Counted from the first letter of the stretch, positions 29,601-41,743 are shown. The stretch: DNA of 64,000 nt from Hydractinia symbiolongicarpus (GCF_029227915.1 NC_079884.1:6944001-7008000); one strand, 5' to 3'. A program made the numbers and translations. Notes: generated by a model not told the origin, from the letters alone.

Positions 29601-32600
29601 CCTAGTAATGTCTGAAAAATATCGCTATATACATGTTGGTACGAATATGTGACGCAACCGTTTTAACTCTCATGGACTGATACCATTAGAAAGTCAATGA
29701 AATATAGTTTTTGAAACTGTCTCTAATTCTTCAGCGCGCTAACGGCTAAAATTGGTTCCACAGTAAAAATGACTATTATGTAAAGTTTTTAAATAAAGCG
29801 CTACCACAGCGTCCTGTGTAATCGCTGTGTTCCAGCTATCATATCAAATTAAGAGGAATGCTATTTCTTGAAGTCCAATTCTCTCATTTATCACATTTAT
29901 AAGCTCAATGTCCAAAATCAGTTCAATTAAATCCAACAGTCAATCGTTTCACTGATGAAAGCGATGCAACCTATTAATGTCTCAAAAATATGGCTGAATA
30001 CATGTTGGTATGAATATGTGACGCAACTCTTGGAACTCAAACGGACTGATACCGTTATAAAATCAAAGAAATGCAGTTGTTGAAACTGTCTCTCTGTTTT
30101 CAGCGCGGTAACGGCTAGGATTGGTTCCACAGTAAGAAATGGCTTATTTATCTAAATTTCTTAGTAAAGCACTATCACAGCGGTCAGTGTAATTTCTGAT
30201 TTCTAGCAATCATGCCCAATTAAGAATAATGCTATTTCTTGGAGTCCAATTGTCTCATTTATCACATTTATAAGGCTAAGGTCCAAAATCAATTCATTTA
30301 AGTCCCACAGTAAATCGTTTCACTGTTAAAAGCGATGCAACCTAGTAATGTCTGAAAAATATCGCTATATACATGTTGGTACGAATATGTGACGCAACAG
30401 TTTTAACTCTCATGGACTGATACCATTAGAAAGTCAATGAAATATACTTTTTGAAACTGTCTCTAATTCTTCAGCGCGCGCAAACGGCTAGGATTGGTTC
30501 CACAGTAAAAATGACTAATATGTAAAATTTTTAAATAAAGCGCTACCCAGCGCCCTGTGTAATTCCTGAGTTCCAGCAATCATATCAAATTAAGAAGAAT
30601 GCTATTTCTTGAATCCAATTGTCTCATTTATCACATTTATAAGCTCAATGTCCAAAATCAGTTCAATTAAATCCAACAGTCAATCGTTTCACTGATGAAA
30701 GCAATGCAACCTATTAATGTCTCAAAAATATGGCTGAATACATGTTGGTATGAATATGTGACGCAACTCTCGGAACTCAAACGGACTGATACCGCTATAA
30801 AATCAAAGAAATGCAGTTGTTGAAACTGTCTCTCTGTTTTCAGCGCGGTAACGGCTAGGATTGGTTCCACAGTAAGAAATGACTTACTTACCTAAATTTC
30901 TAAATAAAGCATTATCACAGCGCCCAGTGTAATTTCTGCGTTCCAGCAATTACGTCAGATTAAGAAGAATGTTATCACTTTGAGTCCAATTGTCTTATTT
31001 ATCACATTTATAAGATCAAAGTCTAAAATCAGATCAATTAAGTCCCACAGTAAATCATTCACTGTTAAAAGCGGTGCAACCTATTAATGTCTCCAAAATA
31101 TGGCTGAGTACATGTTGGTACGAATATGTGACGCAACCGTTGCAACTCAAACGAACTGATACCGTTTTATAAAATCAAAGGAATGCAGTTTTTGAAATTG
31201 TCTCTAATTCTTCAGCGCGCTAACGGCTAGGATTGATTCCAGAGTAAGAAATGACTTATTTATCTAAATTTCTAATTAAAGCACTATCACAGCGCCCAGT
31301 GTAATTTCTGAGTTCCATCAATCATTTCAAATTAAGGAAAATGTTATTTCTTGGAGTTCAATTAAGAAAAATGTTATTTCTTGGAGTTCAATTGTCTCAT
31401 TTATCACATTTATAAGCTCAATGTCCAAAATCAGTTCAATTAAGTCCAACAGTCAATCATTTCACTGTTAAGAGCGATGCAACCTATTAATGTCTCAAAG
31501 ATATCGCTGAATACATGTTGCTACGAATATGTACTTAAACGAACTGATACCGTTATAAAATCAAAGAAATGCAGTTGTTGAAACTGTCTCTATTTCTTCA
31601 GCGCGCGCTAACGGCTAAGACTGGTTCCACAGTAGAAATGACTAATTTATATAAATTTTTAAATAAAGCGCTACCACAGCGCCCTGTGTAATCGCTGAGT
31701 TCCAGCAATCATATCAAATTAGGAAAAATGTTATTTCTTAGAGTCCAATTGTCTCATTTATCACATATATAAGGTCAAAGTCTAAAGTCAGTTGAATTAA
31801 GTCCCACAGTCAATCGTTTCACTGTTAAAAGCGACGAAACCTCGTAATGTCAGAAAAATATGGCTGAACACATGTTGGTACGAATATGTGGCGCAACCGT
31901 TGGAACTCAAACGAACTGATACCGTTTGAAAATCAAAGAAATGCAGTTGTTGAAACTGTCTCTATTTCTTCAGCCCGCGCTAACGGCTAGGATTAATTCC
32001 AGAGTAAGAAATGACTTACTTATCTAAATTTCTAAATAAAGCACTATCTTTCTAGCTCAGTGTAATTTCTGAGTTCCAGCAATCATGTGAAATTACGAAC
32101 AATGTTATTTCTTGGAGTCCAATTGTCTCATATATCACATTTATAAAGTCAAAGTCCGAAATTACATCAATTAAGTCTCACAGTTAATCGTTTCACTGTT
32201 AAAAGCGATGCAACCTAGTATTGTCTGAAAAATATCGCTATATACATGTTGGTACGAAAATGTGACGCATCCGTTTTAACTCTCATGGACTGATACCATT
32301 AGAAAGTCAATGAAATGCAGTTGTTGAAACTGTTTCTATTTCTTCAGCGCGCGCTAACGGCTAGGATTGATTCCAGAGTTAGAAATGACTAATTTATATA
32401 AATTTTTAAATAAAGCGCTACCACAGCGCCCTGTGTAATCGCTGAGTTCCAGCAATCATGCCAAATTAAGAATAATGCTATTTCTTGGAGTCCAATTGTC
32501 TCATTTATCACATTTATAAGGCTAAGGTCCAAAATCAATTCATTTAAGTCCCACATTAAATCGTTTCACTGTTAAAAGCGATGCAACCTAGTAATGTCTA

Positions 32601-33360
32601 AAAAATATCGCTATATACATGTTGGTACGAATATGTGACGCAACCGTTTTAACTCTCATGGACTGATACCATTAGAAAGTCAATGAAATATAGTTTTTGA
32701 AACTGTCTCTAATTCTTCAGCGCGCTAACGGCTAGGATTGGTTCCACAGTAAAAATGACTATTATGTAAAGTTTTTAAATAAAGCGCTACAACAGCGTCC
32801 TGTGTAATCGCTGGGTTCCAGCAATCATATCAAATTAAGAGGAATGCTATTTCTTGAAGTCCAATTCTCTCATTTATCACATTTATAAGCTCAATGTCCA
32901 AAATCAGTTCAATTAAATCCAACAGTCAATCGTTTCACTGATGAAAGCGATGCAACCTATTAATGTCTCAAAAATATGGCTGAATACATGTTGGTATGAA
33001 TATGTGACGCAACTCTTGGAACTCAAACGGACTGATACCGTTATAAAATCAAAGAAATGCAGTTGTTGAAACTGTCTCTCTGTTTTCAGCGCGGTAACGG
33101 CTAGGATTGGTTCCACAGTAAGAAATGGCTTATTTATCTAAATTTCTTAGTAAAGCACTATCACAGCGGTCAGTGTAATTTCTGATTTCCAGCAATCATG
33201 CCAAATTAAGAATAATGCTATTTCTTGGAGTCCAATTGTCTCATTTATCACATTTATAAGGCTAAGGTCCAAAATCAATTCATTTAAGTCCCACAGTAAA
33301 TCGTTTCACTGTTAAAAGCGATGCAACCTAGTAATGTCTGAAAAATATCGCTATATACAT
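26628..33360 (+). repeat. Satellite array, block 3
   Basis: About eighteen monomers of the same 370-bp satellite, same orientation. Longer periods are clear: the 67-codon minus-strand frame at 29927-30130 recurs at 30667 (two monomers on) and, with identical translation, at 32913, and the flanks also match, pointing to a segmental copy about 2986 bp away. Local duplications are present (26940-27000, 31335-31390). The array ends at 33360 after TATATACAT, the same monomer position at which block 2 ends. Confidence 0.94.
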
Positions 33361-34261
33361 ATATAGATTTACAAACGGATGATCTGTCTGTGAATAGCAC
33401 CCTGAAGAATGGTGTCCCCATCTTATTCCGTAAAAAGCGCCTTCCTTTACTAAGTTGTTAAAATATATAGCTACATAAAAAGGTTCTCCTGGTAAATGGG
33501 TGACATTAAACTCTGAGCAACATGACCTTCAAGATTTCCAAGCACTGTCATATTTTGTTCTGGTTTGGGGAGCTAGTGCTGCATGAATGATGTTAGGCAA
33601 ACTAGTAATTAAGTTCTTTAGCTTACATGATGATTCTAAAGATAATGTTTTTAACTATATAAGCTATACAGTTTTAATAATAAGAATTAACAGTTTCTAA
33701 GGTTTCATATAACACAACATATTAACACGAAAACACAACTTCCAAGTAAATATCTTTGTTACAACCTCTGAGGTCGTGCTTTTTAATTTGCTAAATACCC
33801 CTCTCGGGTGGTGTACACCCCTTCTCGGGTGGTGCACACCCCTTCTCGGGTGTAGCACTGAAATTCGTTTTAAACCCCTCTCGGGTTAAGCGGAATCTCC
33901 TCTCGGGTGGTGCACTGAATACGTTTAAAGCCCTTGCGGGTTGTGCACTGGTGTTTACAAACGTCTATTAAAGCAGGTTCTTAAATTACGATAGGTTACA
34001 ACTCAGAAAATTCCTCGGTTGGGATTTTTTGTTACTTTTGGCACTTCTCCTTACTTTTGGCACTTCTCCGTTGCATTAAATTTTTGACAATTATATGTAA
34101 CCTACAAATTACAACAATCTATATATAACGCTAATGTTCTAAAGTTTACGTGGCCTTTAAAAACGGAATTATCACAAGTGCTTTTATAAAACGGATTGAA
34201 ATAGTAAATTCGTTTAACAAAGTCATAAAATTTTCCATTATGAGATAGAGATGGTCAAAAG
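33361..34261. other. Non-coding stretch with a CTCGGG tandem repeat
   Basis: No gene seen. At about 33797-33955 there are six degenerate copies of CCCTCTCGGGTGGTGCAC-like units, several containing GGTGTACACC or GGTGCACACC palindromes. It adjoins the DIRS-like remnant on its 3' side and may be part of that element's terminal repeat region. Confidence 0.5.
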
Positions 34262-34276
34262 GAGCTTGAATACCCT

Positions 34277-35290
34277 TCAGGGACTATTAATATGCCTTTT
34301 GGCTTTGCACACTTTTAAATGTTTAATAGTCGCGTTTACTAATTTGATTGTTGGGCAAAGCCAATTATTATCGCAATCTGACCAGTCTTGTGTGAAAGCA
34401 TCAACGCCTAATGAACCGGGACAGTAAAACTTCGAATTAAAATTGCTTACTTTACTGTTAAAATTGTCCGCAAAACGATCGAATTGAATTTCACCAAAGA
34501 CCTTAATAATGCTTGTGAATAAAGAATTATCAATGGACCAATCATCTGTGTCAATCAACTTGCTTATTTTGTCGGCCGTATAATTTTGTTTTCTGGGTAA
34601 CCACGTTGGTGAAATTGTGATGTCGTTTTGTACACAAATTTTAAAAAAAATCTACAGCTATAGAATGTAAATGTGGTTTTGTACTTCCAATTTCTAGAAT
34701 TCTTGAGGCAGAGAGGTTTTCGGTTTTGATATTTACGGACTCGTTTTTCAAGAGGTGAGCGAAAGATTCCAGGGAATATTTTATAGCTAATAGTTCGCGT
34801 TCGGTTGAACTTGTTCTTACCTCAGTGTTGTTAACCTTGCCATGACATAAACATCTTTCCTAGCCTTTTTAATATAAAGCTCCCGTAAAAGTTCTCCCTT
34901 TCGTCAGTAAAAAGAATTTGCAATGTTGTATGTTTTGGTTTAAAAAAATATCCATTTTTCTCGCAAATATTGCGCAACCAAAACTCAAGCTCTTGCCTTT
35001 CATCAGATTTAATTTTTAAAGACGAATACCATGAAACTCTGCTGTCGATCGCTGAGTAAAGTTTTCTTGTAAATAGACGAACAAATGGACCAAGAGATTA
35101 GTGCATAGCAGATAATTGACCTGTTACTTGTGATAATAATTTTTCTGTTGGGGCATCTTGACTTAACACAGATTTTATCAAGGTAAAAAGCTTACTTAAT
35201 TTTCTTCTGGGACGTAAAATTTCATAGCAGTGGTATCGACGACTGTTCCCAACCACTTATCTTTTTGTCTAGGCTCTAGGTTGCTTTTGT
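34277..35290 (-). pseudogene. RNase H-like region of the DIRS-type element
   Basis: Only pieces are open. The last piece (34277-34558) has FGEIQFDRFADNFNSKVSNF and GVDAFTQDWSDCDNNWLCP, a signature of the domain that follows RNase H in DIRS elements. Upstream, broken frames between about 34700 and 35150 include LGPFVRLFTRKLYSAIDSR and LFTDERENFYGSFI, as expected for the connection and RNase H. No intact product. Confidence 0.65.
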
Positions 35291-35292
35291 TT

Positions 35293-36000
35293 CTAACCTG
35301 CTTTTGTTAAATCTTGAGTAACTAATTTGGTTGATTCCTTAAATGCGAGAAAAGAAGATGAAGTATATATTCCGTCATCAAGATACACTACCGACTTAAT
35401 TCCTGTTTTCCTCCACTTTTTTAATAACGGTCGTAGCAATTTCGTAAGTACGTAACATGCAATAGCTAAACCAAATGCAAGTACTAGAAACTGGAAATAT
35501 CTTGTTATGCCATTTTTAAATACGCACCTAAAACCAAGGAATTTTTTATGGCTGGGGTGTATTTCTACGTGATGGTAGCCAGATGCTAAGTCAAAAAAGT
35601 CCTTTTCTCCAATTATATCGGCCAACGTTTTTAGATCTTCGTATTTAAATTTAATTTGTTGTAAATATTTATTGACGTGTCTTAGATTGAGTACCATTCT
35701 AAGTTTTTTACCCTCAAAGACTGTGAGAGGATTGCAACAGTAAGGTTGTTCTGTAAGTCCTTGTATTAAACCCTTATCTAAAGGTTCTATAATAGCTGTT
35801 TCAACAAATTCACTGTGTTTTAGGCTCGACAAATTGTTTTTTGCGAAAAAAGATGGTGGATGTGCTATAATGTTCAATACAAAGGTAGAGCATTCAAGTT
35901 CCTTTTCCCAAAACTGTATATGTTTTCTTAAACGACCTTTAACTGAATTTGTTTTTGTCGGGGCAGTTGTAGAGTAAGTGTCCAGCTTTTCCGCAGACAT
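35293..36000 (-). pseudogene. Reverse transcriptase of the DIRS-type element
   Basis: 235-codon frame. RT blocks are visible: GLTEQPYCCNPLTVFEGKKL, VLNLRHVNKYLQQIKFKYED, DFFDLASGYHHVEIHP, FKNGITRYFQFLVLAFGLAI and the active site VVYLDDGIY. The first catalytic Asp (DLASGYHH) and the YLDD pair are kept. The N-terminal HIQFWEKELECSTFVLNII box is typical of DIRS and Ngaro rather than Gypsy RTs. The frame stops near 35293, where RNase H should continue. Confidence 0.82.
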
Positions 36001-36633
36001 AACAGTTTCTATCGAACTTGTTCTTTCTAAAATCGAAACCTTTTTTCATTAAATCACTAGGTTCATCACGATAAAATCTTGGAGCAAAGTTTTTAGGAGT
36101 AAAAGCTCTTAGATTCGTACTGATTGAAATATTTCTTATTAGCGCACTTATTTCTTTCAGATTGTTCGAATGTTTTTCGCTTTGCTGATGCTTTCGACCT
36201 TGCCATCTTAATTTGTTTTTCATCGGCTGAATCAGATAATAAGTCATCAGACAAATACTCTTTAACAAAATGCCAACCGGTTTCCTCTCTATCAGCTAAA
36301 CGAATAAGTTTCTGATACTTTTTAAGAAGTTCCTTACCTTTTTTAAGAGATTCTCTAGCTTCATTGAGTTGTTGGTTTTTAAGCTGCTTATCTGCTTTAT
36401 TAATGCATTCTTTCAACGCGATATTCCTTTCGTATTGCGCTTTGTTGCCTTTGCTCCGGAAATTTGGCTTTTCTAATTTTATTCGTTTAACCGATTCTTT
36501 AACTGCTTTAGATGAAACTGTTTCCATTTGTCGTTGACCTGGATCGCTGTCTCCTTTACTAGTGCTTCACGATTTAAACACGATTGGATTGTCTCCACAA
36601 TCTTCTGCGTAAGTTGATCGTCAGATGAAGCCA
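35939..36633 (-). pseudogene. Gag-like protein with zinc knuckle, DIRS-type element
   Basis: A likely start ATG at about 36633 opens MASSDDQLTQKIVETIQS; the frame then shifts near 36540 to a long charged helical region (36093-36527, rich in Lys/Glu), and shifts again to 35939-36268, which carries the CCHC knuckle CYVCGKAGHLLYNC just before RT. The knuckle would bind element RNA. At least two frameshifts. Confidence 0.65.
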
Positions 36634-36769
36634 TGCTGAAGTTTTAACGATGATGTGTCGTCGCTGTTGTGTAACACAGAAAGAGACTGTGAACTATTAC
36701 TTAGTTCTTTTTATAACCTTTGAAACCTAATGTTACGGACGACGAAGACGCTCATTGTCTAGCCGTTCT

Positions 36770-37275
36770 GATGTTACTTGGTTCCAACGCTTTTAACGGT
36801 GAAGCGATTGACCGTGGGAACTGAGCTAACAGATTTTGGCCTTTGGCGTAATAAATGTGATAAATAAGATATTTGCACTCCAAGAATTAACATTCTTGCC
36901 AAATTGGAATGACTTCTTAAAACTCCCCAGAGAGACTGTGCACTGTGCTAGCGCTTTATATAAAAATTAAGATGTATAAGTCATTTTTCACTGTGGTACC
37001 AATTCTAGCCATTAACGTGGAATGAAGAAGTGAAGACCCTCTCAAAAACTACATTTCATTGATTTCTAACAGTAGCAGTCCGTTTGAGTTACAACAGTTG
37101 CGTCATATATTGGTACCACATGTATTTAGCCATAATTTTAATGCGATGAAACCTAGTAATATCAGAAAAATATCGCTAAATACATCATGTTGGTAGGAAT
37201 ATGTGACACAACTGTTGTAAAGCAAACGCACTGGTACCGTTAGAAAGTCAATTAAATGTAGTTTTGGAAACTTGT
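36770..37275. repeat. Head-to-head pair of diverged satellite fragments
   Basis: From about 36770 to 37135 the satellite monomer is present in reverse complement (for example AAATGTGATAAATAAGAT and GTGGTACCAATTCTAGCC). From about 37136 to 37275 it continues in forward orientation (GCGATGAAACCTAGTAATAT, TGTTGGTAGGAATATGTGAC). They are more diverged than the main array, so they are old outlying copies forming an inverted pair. Confidence 0.8.
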
Positions 37276-37280
37276 CGAGT

Positions 37281-38960
37281 TAAATCGAGGAGTAAAGGAC
37301 AGAATTTAGAGAGTCATGAACCGAAATCATAGTAGTACCTAAACCCAACAACGACATTCGAGTATGTATACATATGAGATGTGCTAATCAAGCAATCACA
37401 CGCGCGCGCTATCCAACTCTCACCGTAGGCGATTTGTTAGTTGAATTAAAATCATGTTTCGTCTTTTCAAAACTCGATTTAAAAAGCGCATTTTATCAGC
37501 CTGAGCTTGGAGAAAACTCGAGTTATATTACAGCATTTCAATCTAATAACAAAATTTATCGTTCCACCAGACTCATATTCGGCGCAAACTCCGCCGCAGG
37601 GAATTACAATTTTCACTTAGGACAATTTTAACAATCATAAAAGAAGCTAAAAGATACATCAGGAGAAAAAAAAACATTTTCGATTATGCAAGTCGACACG
37701 TCACCAAAACTGTCAATTGAAACGCACCTACCGAATTCGACGAATACGTTAATCTAATAAGCAAATTCGCTACACCAAACCCATTAAAATTAGAGGAAAT
37801 AAAAAAAGCTACAAAAGAAGTTGTACAAAAACAACGATTGGTTACAAGTTAATTAATGTAGAAAACCTAGATTTACGAGATCTAGATATCCTAATGTTAA
37901 AAAAGTTTTCGAAAGTTAGAGATCAAAAAGTTTTCGAAAATTAGAGTTCAGGACGACCTAATGTTGATACAACATAAGATTATTATGCCCAAAGTTTATC
38001 AGTCAGTAGCAATTTAGTTAGCACATGCAGGACATTAAGGCATAGAAAAAACAGAATCTCTACTACGATCAAAAGTATTCTTCTTTGGTTTGGATGAGCA
38101 TGTCGAAACCAAATTTAATAAACGTATAGCATGCCAAGCTATTATGCGATTAAGAAAAACACACCTTAAAAAATTATGTAAATTCCAGACAAAGTATTTG
38201 ACAAAGTTAATTCCGACTACACTGGACCTTTTCCAAGCGGACAGAATATATTTGTCCTAATTGATCAAAACTCACGTTTCCCAGAAATCAAATTTACTAA
38301 CTCTACCTCAGCAAAAACCTTTATTTCTATCATGCACAGAATCACAAGCACTTATGAAATACCAAAAGAGTTAAAATCCGACAATGGATTTCAATCGCAC
38401 GAATTAAAACATCACATGCAACAGACCAGAAGACAATATAGGCGAATCACACCATAACATCCACAGGCTAATGGATATGCAGAGCGATTCATGTCATCAT
38501 TAAAAAAGTAACTCAATTCGCTGTCATCGAAAGAAAAGATTGGAAAACAGAAGTGTACAAATTCTTATTTAACTATCTTAACACGCCACATACAACAAAT
38601 AGAATTGCGCCAGCAGAAGGTATGTTTCATCGTAAACTGAATCTTACCATACCGTCAAATTCAAATGAAACAGACAAGACGAACATAATCGAATCAAGAG
38701 CAACGATATTAAAGCGAAAGAGGAAGCGAAAGAATATTACGATAAGAAAAACAATGCAATGGAAAATAACATCGACGGATCAGATTTAGTCATCGTACAT
38801 CAACAAAAAAGAAACAAAACAACATCAAAGTTTCGAGCAGAACCACAAATAGTAATACACAAGAAAGGATCATTAATCACCGCGAAATCACAAAACAACG
38901 ATAAATGAATTACTAGAAAAGAATCTCACTTTAAAAAAGTTACCACAGAAAAATAATTTC
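37281..38960 (+). mobile_element. Ty3/Gypsy-like retrotransposon fragment
   Basis: Broken pol region in the order RT, a short RNase H end, zinc-binding HHCC remnant and integrase. The RT, 37374-37631, reads FVFSKLDLKSAFYQPELGEN and RLIFGANSAAG. The part from the RT active site to most of RNase H is missing, as FDYASRHVTKTV follows almost at once (about 37680). No intact frame beyond about 85 codons. The style fits K02A2.6-like Gypsy elements common in invertebrates. Confidence 0.75.
38180..38900 (+). pseudogene. Integrase remnant of the Gypsy-like element
   Basis: Broken frames show the rve core: VFDKVNSDYTGPFPSGQNIF with the first Asp, ELKSDNGFQSHELKHHM with the second Asp, and HPQANGYAERFMSSLKK with the Glu. 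Stops fall at several places. The frame at 38553-38789 (FLFNYLNTPHTTNRIAPAEG) is the integrase C-terminal part. Dead copy. Confidence 0.75.
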
Positions 38961-39114
38961 CTAAACAATTTGACGACGATGACGCAAGTTTAATTGAACA
39001 ATCACAAAATGGAAACCCAACAGCTGAACCAACACCACCACAACGCCAACTAAGAAAAACTTTTCCAAAGAGAACACGTAGACCACCAGAAGAATGAAGA
39101 AATTATTAGACAGA

Positions 39115-39904
39115 CTTGTACCTTGGAGGAAAGAATACGGAAGGAGAAACAACTTCATTTCTGTACGCTTTAAATGTATTGAATTTTCTATTGTTTTTAA
39201 TTTCAAAAGAATCAGTGCGTGAGGTGCTCGACCGAGTCTTTTTCGCAAAAAAATGATCAAATTCCATATTCTCCTTTAATAGGGGCTAACTTTTTTCTAT
39301 TGAAATCTGACTGTAACACGCTGCAAGCACGTGATTATTGTATGGAAAGTGCGCCTAATATAAGTCGGTAAACATTGCTGTTAAAAACTTCAACAATACG
39401 TTTGGAAATAAGCGTTTAACCATGATATTAACCTATTTTTGCAGGCTTGAGTATACCACTTTGATCATGAAAAACAATATAGATAGATATGCGCCGGATA
39501 AGTGCCGACAAAATGTGTGCTGGATTAATGTTTATTCTAACTAAAGAAATAACTTCTTATAACAGAACGTCGTTTTAAAACGAGATATAAACTTTTTCTT
39601 TTTGTTTACAAAAGTGTCGAGCATATGCTTCTTCGCTAATTATGTTAACATAAAAACAAAAGAAATTTTACCGATTTCAATATGGCTTCTTGTTTTGATA
39701 ATATTATCAAATTCATCATCAAATTATCTAATTGTTTTTATAACCAATCATAGTTGCGAATTGCTATTCACGAATAATTTAGTTACACAACCGCCAAAAT
39801 TTCAAATTAAGTTTCTATACAGACACCTGCTAGAACCTCACGCAGTGTTTCAATAGAATTAAAAGAGTTGTTTCTCCTTCCGTATTCTTTCCTCCAAGCT
39901 TGTA
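39115..39904. repeat. Inverted repeat pair, about 32-40 bp arms
   Basis: The stretch TTGGAGGAAAGAATACGGAA and the following GGAGAAACAACT at about 39124-39155 returns in reverse complement at 39865-39896. The arms enclose about 710 bp of AT-rich DNA without a supported gene. It could be the termini of a non-autonomous insertion, or an inverted piece of the Gypsy element's end. Confidence 0.6.
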
Positions 39905-41090
39905 CATAGATAAGAAGTTATAAACATTGACATTTTACCAGACACAAATCTTCTGTTGCCGTTTGTTTTAATATGTTTTAGAACTTCGGTTATGATGTAC
40001 AATAGAAAGCGACACCTACGAAGGAGAACAGTATAAAAACAGTCACTTAGTATTTTGAAAGATAGTTGCTAAATAGATACGAATGTGTCATAATCGGGAC
40101 GAGATTGCCGTAAAGGTTGATAAGCGAGTTGTTTAATTTTCGGCCCAATTTAAACGTTTTATAATAAGGTCGTGCCATAGTGGTTATGGAGTTCACTTTG
40201 TAATCACAAGGTCCATGGTTTGGCCAAAGCGTTAGCATATTTATCAAGTGCGATTACCACAGCTGCGATAATTGAAGTACCGTTCTAAATTTTATTTTGG
40301 TAAAGTCTAGCGTAACGTCACGCCTTAGAAGAGTAAATGCATGAGACGTGTAAGGAAGTGACTGGCGTGGGCAACCATGCTCACTCACGCAAGGGAATAA
40401 AAAATAAAGATGCTTTTACATTACTTTATCTAAAAAAACTTAGTTGATTATGTAAGTAACAACTCCTTGCCGTATTTTTTATATCGTGGTACTTAAGAGG
40501 TTACGTTTAGCTAATTATAATTTTTTACCACAGAATCCCTTTCCTTCTTTTTGTCCGGCAGAAATTTGGTTACCTTTTTAAAAAGATTATGAGCCTTGTG
40601 TTAGCCATAAAAGGTTTTTCATCAGAACGCACGTCAGAGGTTTTTAAAACTGATGTCATGAATGATTTTAAAGAGATAAATTTAAGATTGACACTTTGGG
40701 TATAAAGTATTAACTTAAGTATCTCACTTTGAATATATTAAACGCATTTATAGGTAATCTTTCCCTATTCTCTTGGTGTACTTATCCATTTTTTCTCTAT
40801 ATATTTGAGATTTTTAGGGTGGTTGGTGTGGTTTATATATTTTTGGATTAGGTAAGGATGTATATTAAAAATTTCACGTTCAGTTTCTACTTTTTCAAGG
40901 AAAGATACACTCTATTTTTGTTATCTTTAGTTATCTGACATCTTAAGAAAAGAAAATGCCGAGATTTGTAAGTTACTTTATTCGTACAAATTTTCTTTCG
41001 ACATCTCCAAATTAAATGCACGCCAAATTTATAATTGTCTTTCATCGTTATTAAAATTTCGTGTCCATTCCTAGTTTCTGTTTATAAATC
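39905..41090. other. AT-rich non-coding DNA
   Basis: Many stops in all frames. I see no gene, repeat or RNA that I can support. Confidence 0.5.
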
Positions 41091-41097
41091 TATGTTA

Positions 41098-41350
41098 TAA
41101 TACCCGATATTCCGTGTATGATGCATAATACTTGATATTCCGTGTGTGATCCATAATACCCGATATTCCGTGTGTGATGCATAATACTCGATATTCCGTG
41201 TGTGATGCATAATACCCGATATTCCGTGTGTGATGCATAATACCCGATATTCCGTGTGTGATGCATAATACTCGATATTCCGTGTGTAATCCATAATACC
41301 CGATATTCCGTGTGTGATGCATAATACTCGATATTCCGTGTGTGATCCAA
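41098..41350. repeat. 28-bp minisatellite, nine copies
   Basis: Unit around GATATTCCGTGTGTGATGC followed by ATAATACCC. Variants CTCGAT/CCCGAT and GATCC/GATGC show a partial higher-order pattern. Because 28 is not a multiple of three, the unit is read in all frames on the minus strand, which gives spurious overlapping frames. Confidence 0.92.
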
Positions 41351-41621
41351 GGATGGTTGTTGCTAGTGAACTCGAGTGAATTTTTCCACGCGTTAACGAG
41401 TACTAATCGACCGCCTGAAGGCGGTCACTCCCGGAGGCCCTGGGTGCGTAGTCTTTCTTGCGAAACATTTCTGCGTTCGTAGCTGTGGTCCCATGTTGAA
41501 TGTAAAGGTAGCGGAATGATGGACATACAGCTGAAAACAGTTGAAGATTTGCTGGCTTCGCCATCATATGATGAGCAGCAGACTGCCCTTGAAAGAACAA
41601 GTGTGCACGCTGCTGTTCAAT

Positions 41622-41743
41622 TCTCTCTCTTTCGAAACGAACTTTACTATAAGCACGTGTTTGTGGTGGCGGTATTTTCACATCTCTCTCTTTCGAAACG
41701 AACTTTACTATAAGCACGTGTTTGTGGTGGCGGTATTTTCACA
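41622..41743 (+). repeat. 61-bp tandem duplication
   Basis: TCTCTCTTTCGAAACGAACT to CGGTATTTTCACA occurs twice, period 61 bp, virtually identical. It ends at a GTAAGT that could be a splice donor for a short exon upstream (frame from about 41519, MDIQLKTVEDLLASPSYDEQ). Confidence 0.85.

Larger units (their letters stand above)
34262..36650 (-). mobile_element. DIRS/Ngaro-like retrotransposon remnant
   Basis: Minus-strand order is gag-like region with zinc knuckle, reverse transcriptase, RNase H-like region and a segment with VDAFTQDW. This layout and the RT style (LRKHIQFWEKELECS, VLNLRHVNKYL) fit the DIRS order of tyrosine-recombinase retrotransposons. I could not find the recombinase that should follow, so the copy is truncated or rearranged at its 3' side (below 34277). 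Several frame breaks. Confidence 0.78.

Noticed and set aside
29927-33116. Three near-identical 67-codon minus-strand frames
   Set aside because: They lie in the satellite at matching monomer positions; their conservation reflects array copying, not coding selection.
1-33360. CRISPR-like array because of regular repeats
   Set aside because: Units are 370-bp satellite monomers without short repeats separated by unique spacers.
38961-39260. 99-codon hydrophobic minus-strand frame
   Set aside because: Antisense to the end of the Gypsy remnant, biased composition, no recognisable motif.
41082-41350. Overlapping minus-strand frames with HTRNI/HTEYR repeats
   Set aside because: Produced by the 28-bp minisatellite read in all frames.
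41398-41480. Structured RNA suggested by GACCGCCTGAAGGCGGTC
   Set aside because: A single short hairpin without other conserved RNA features.
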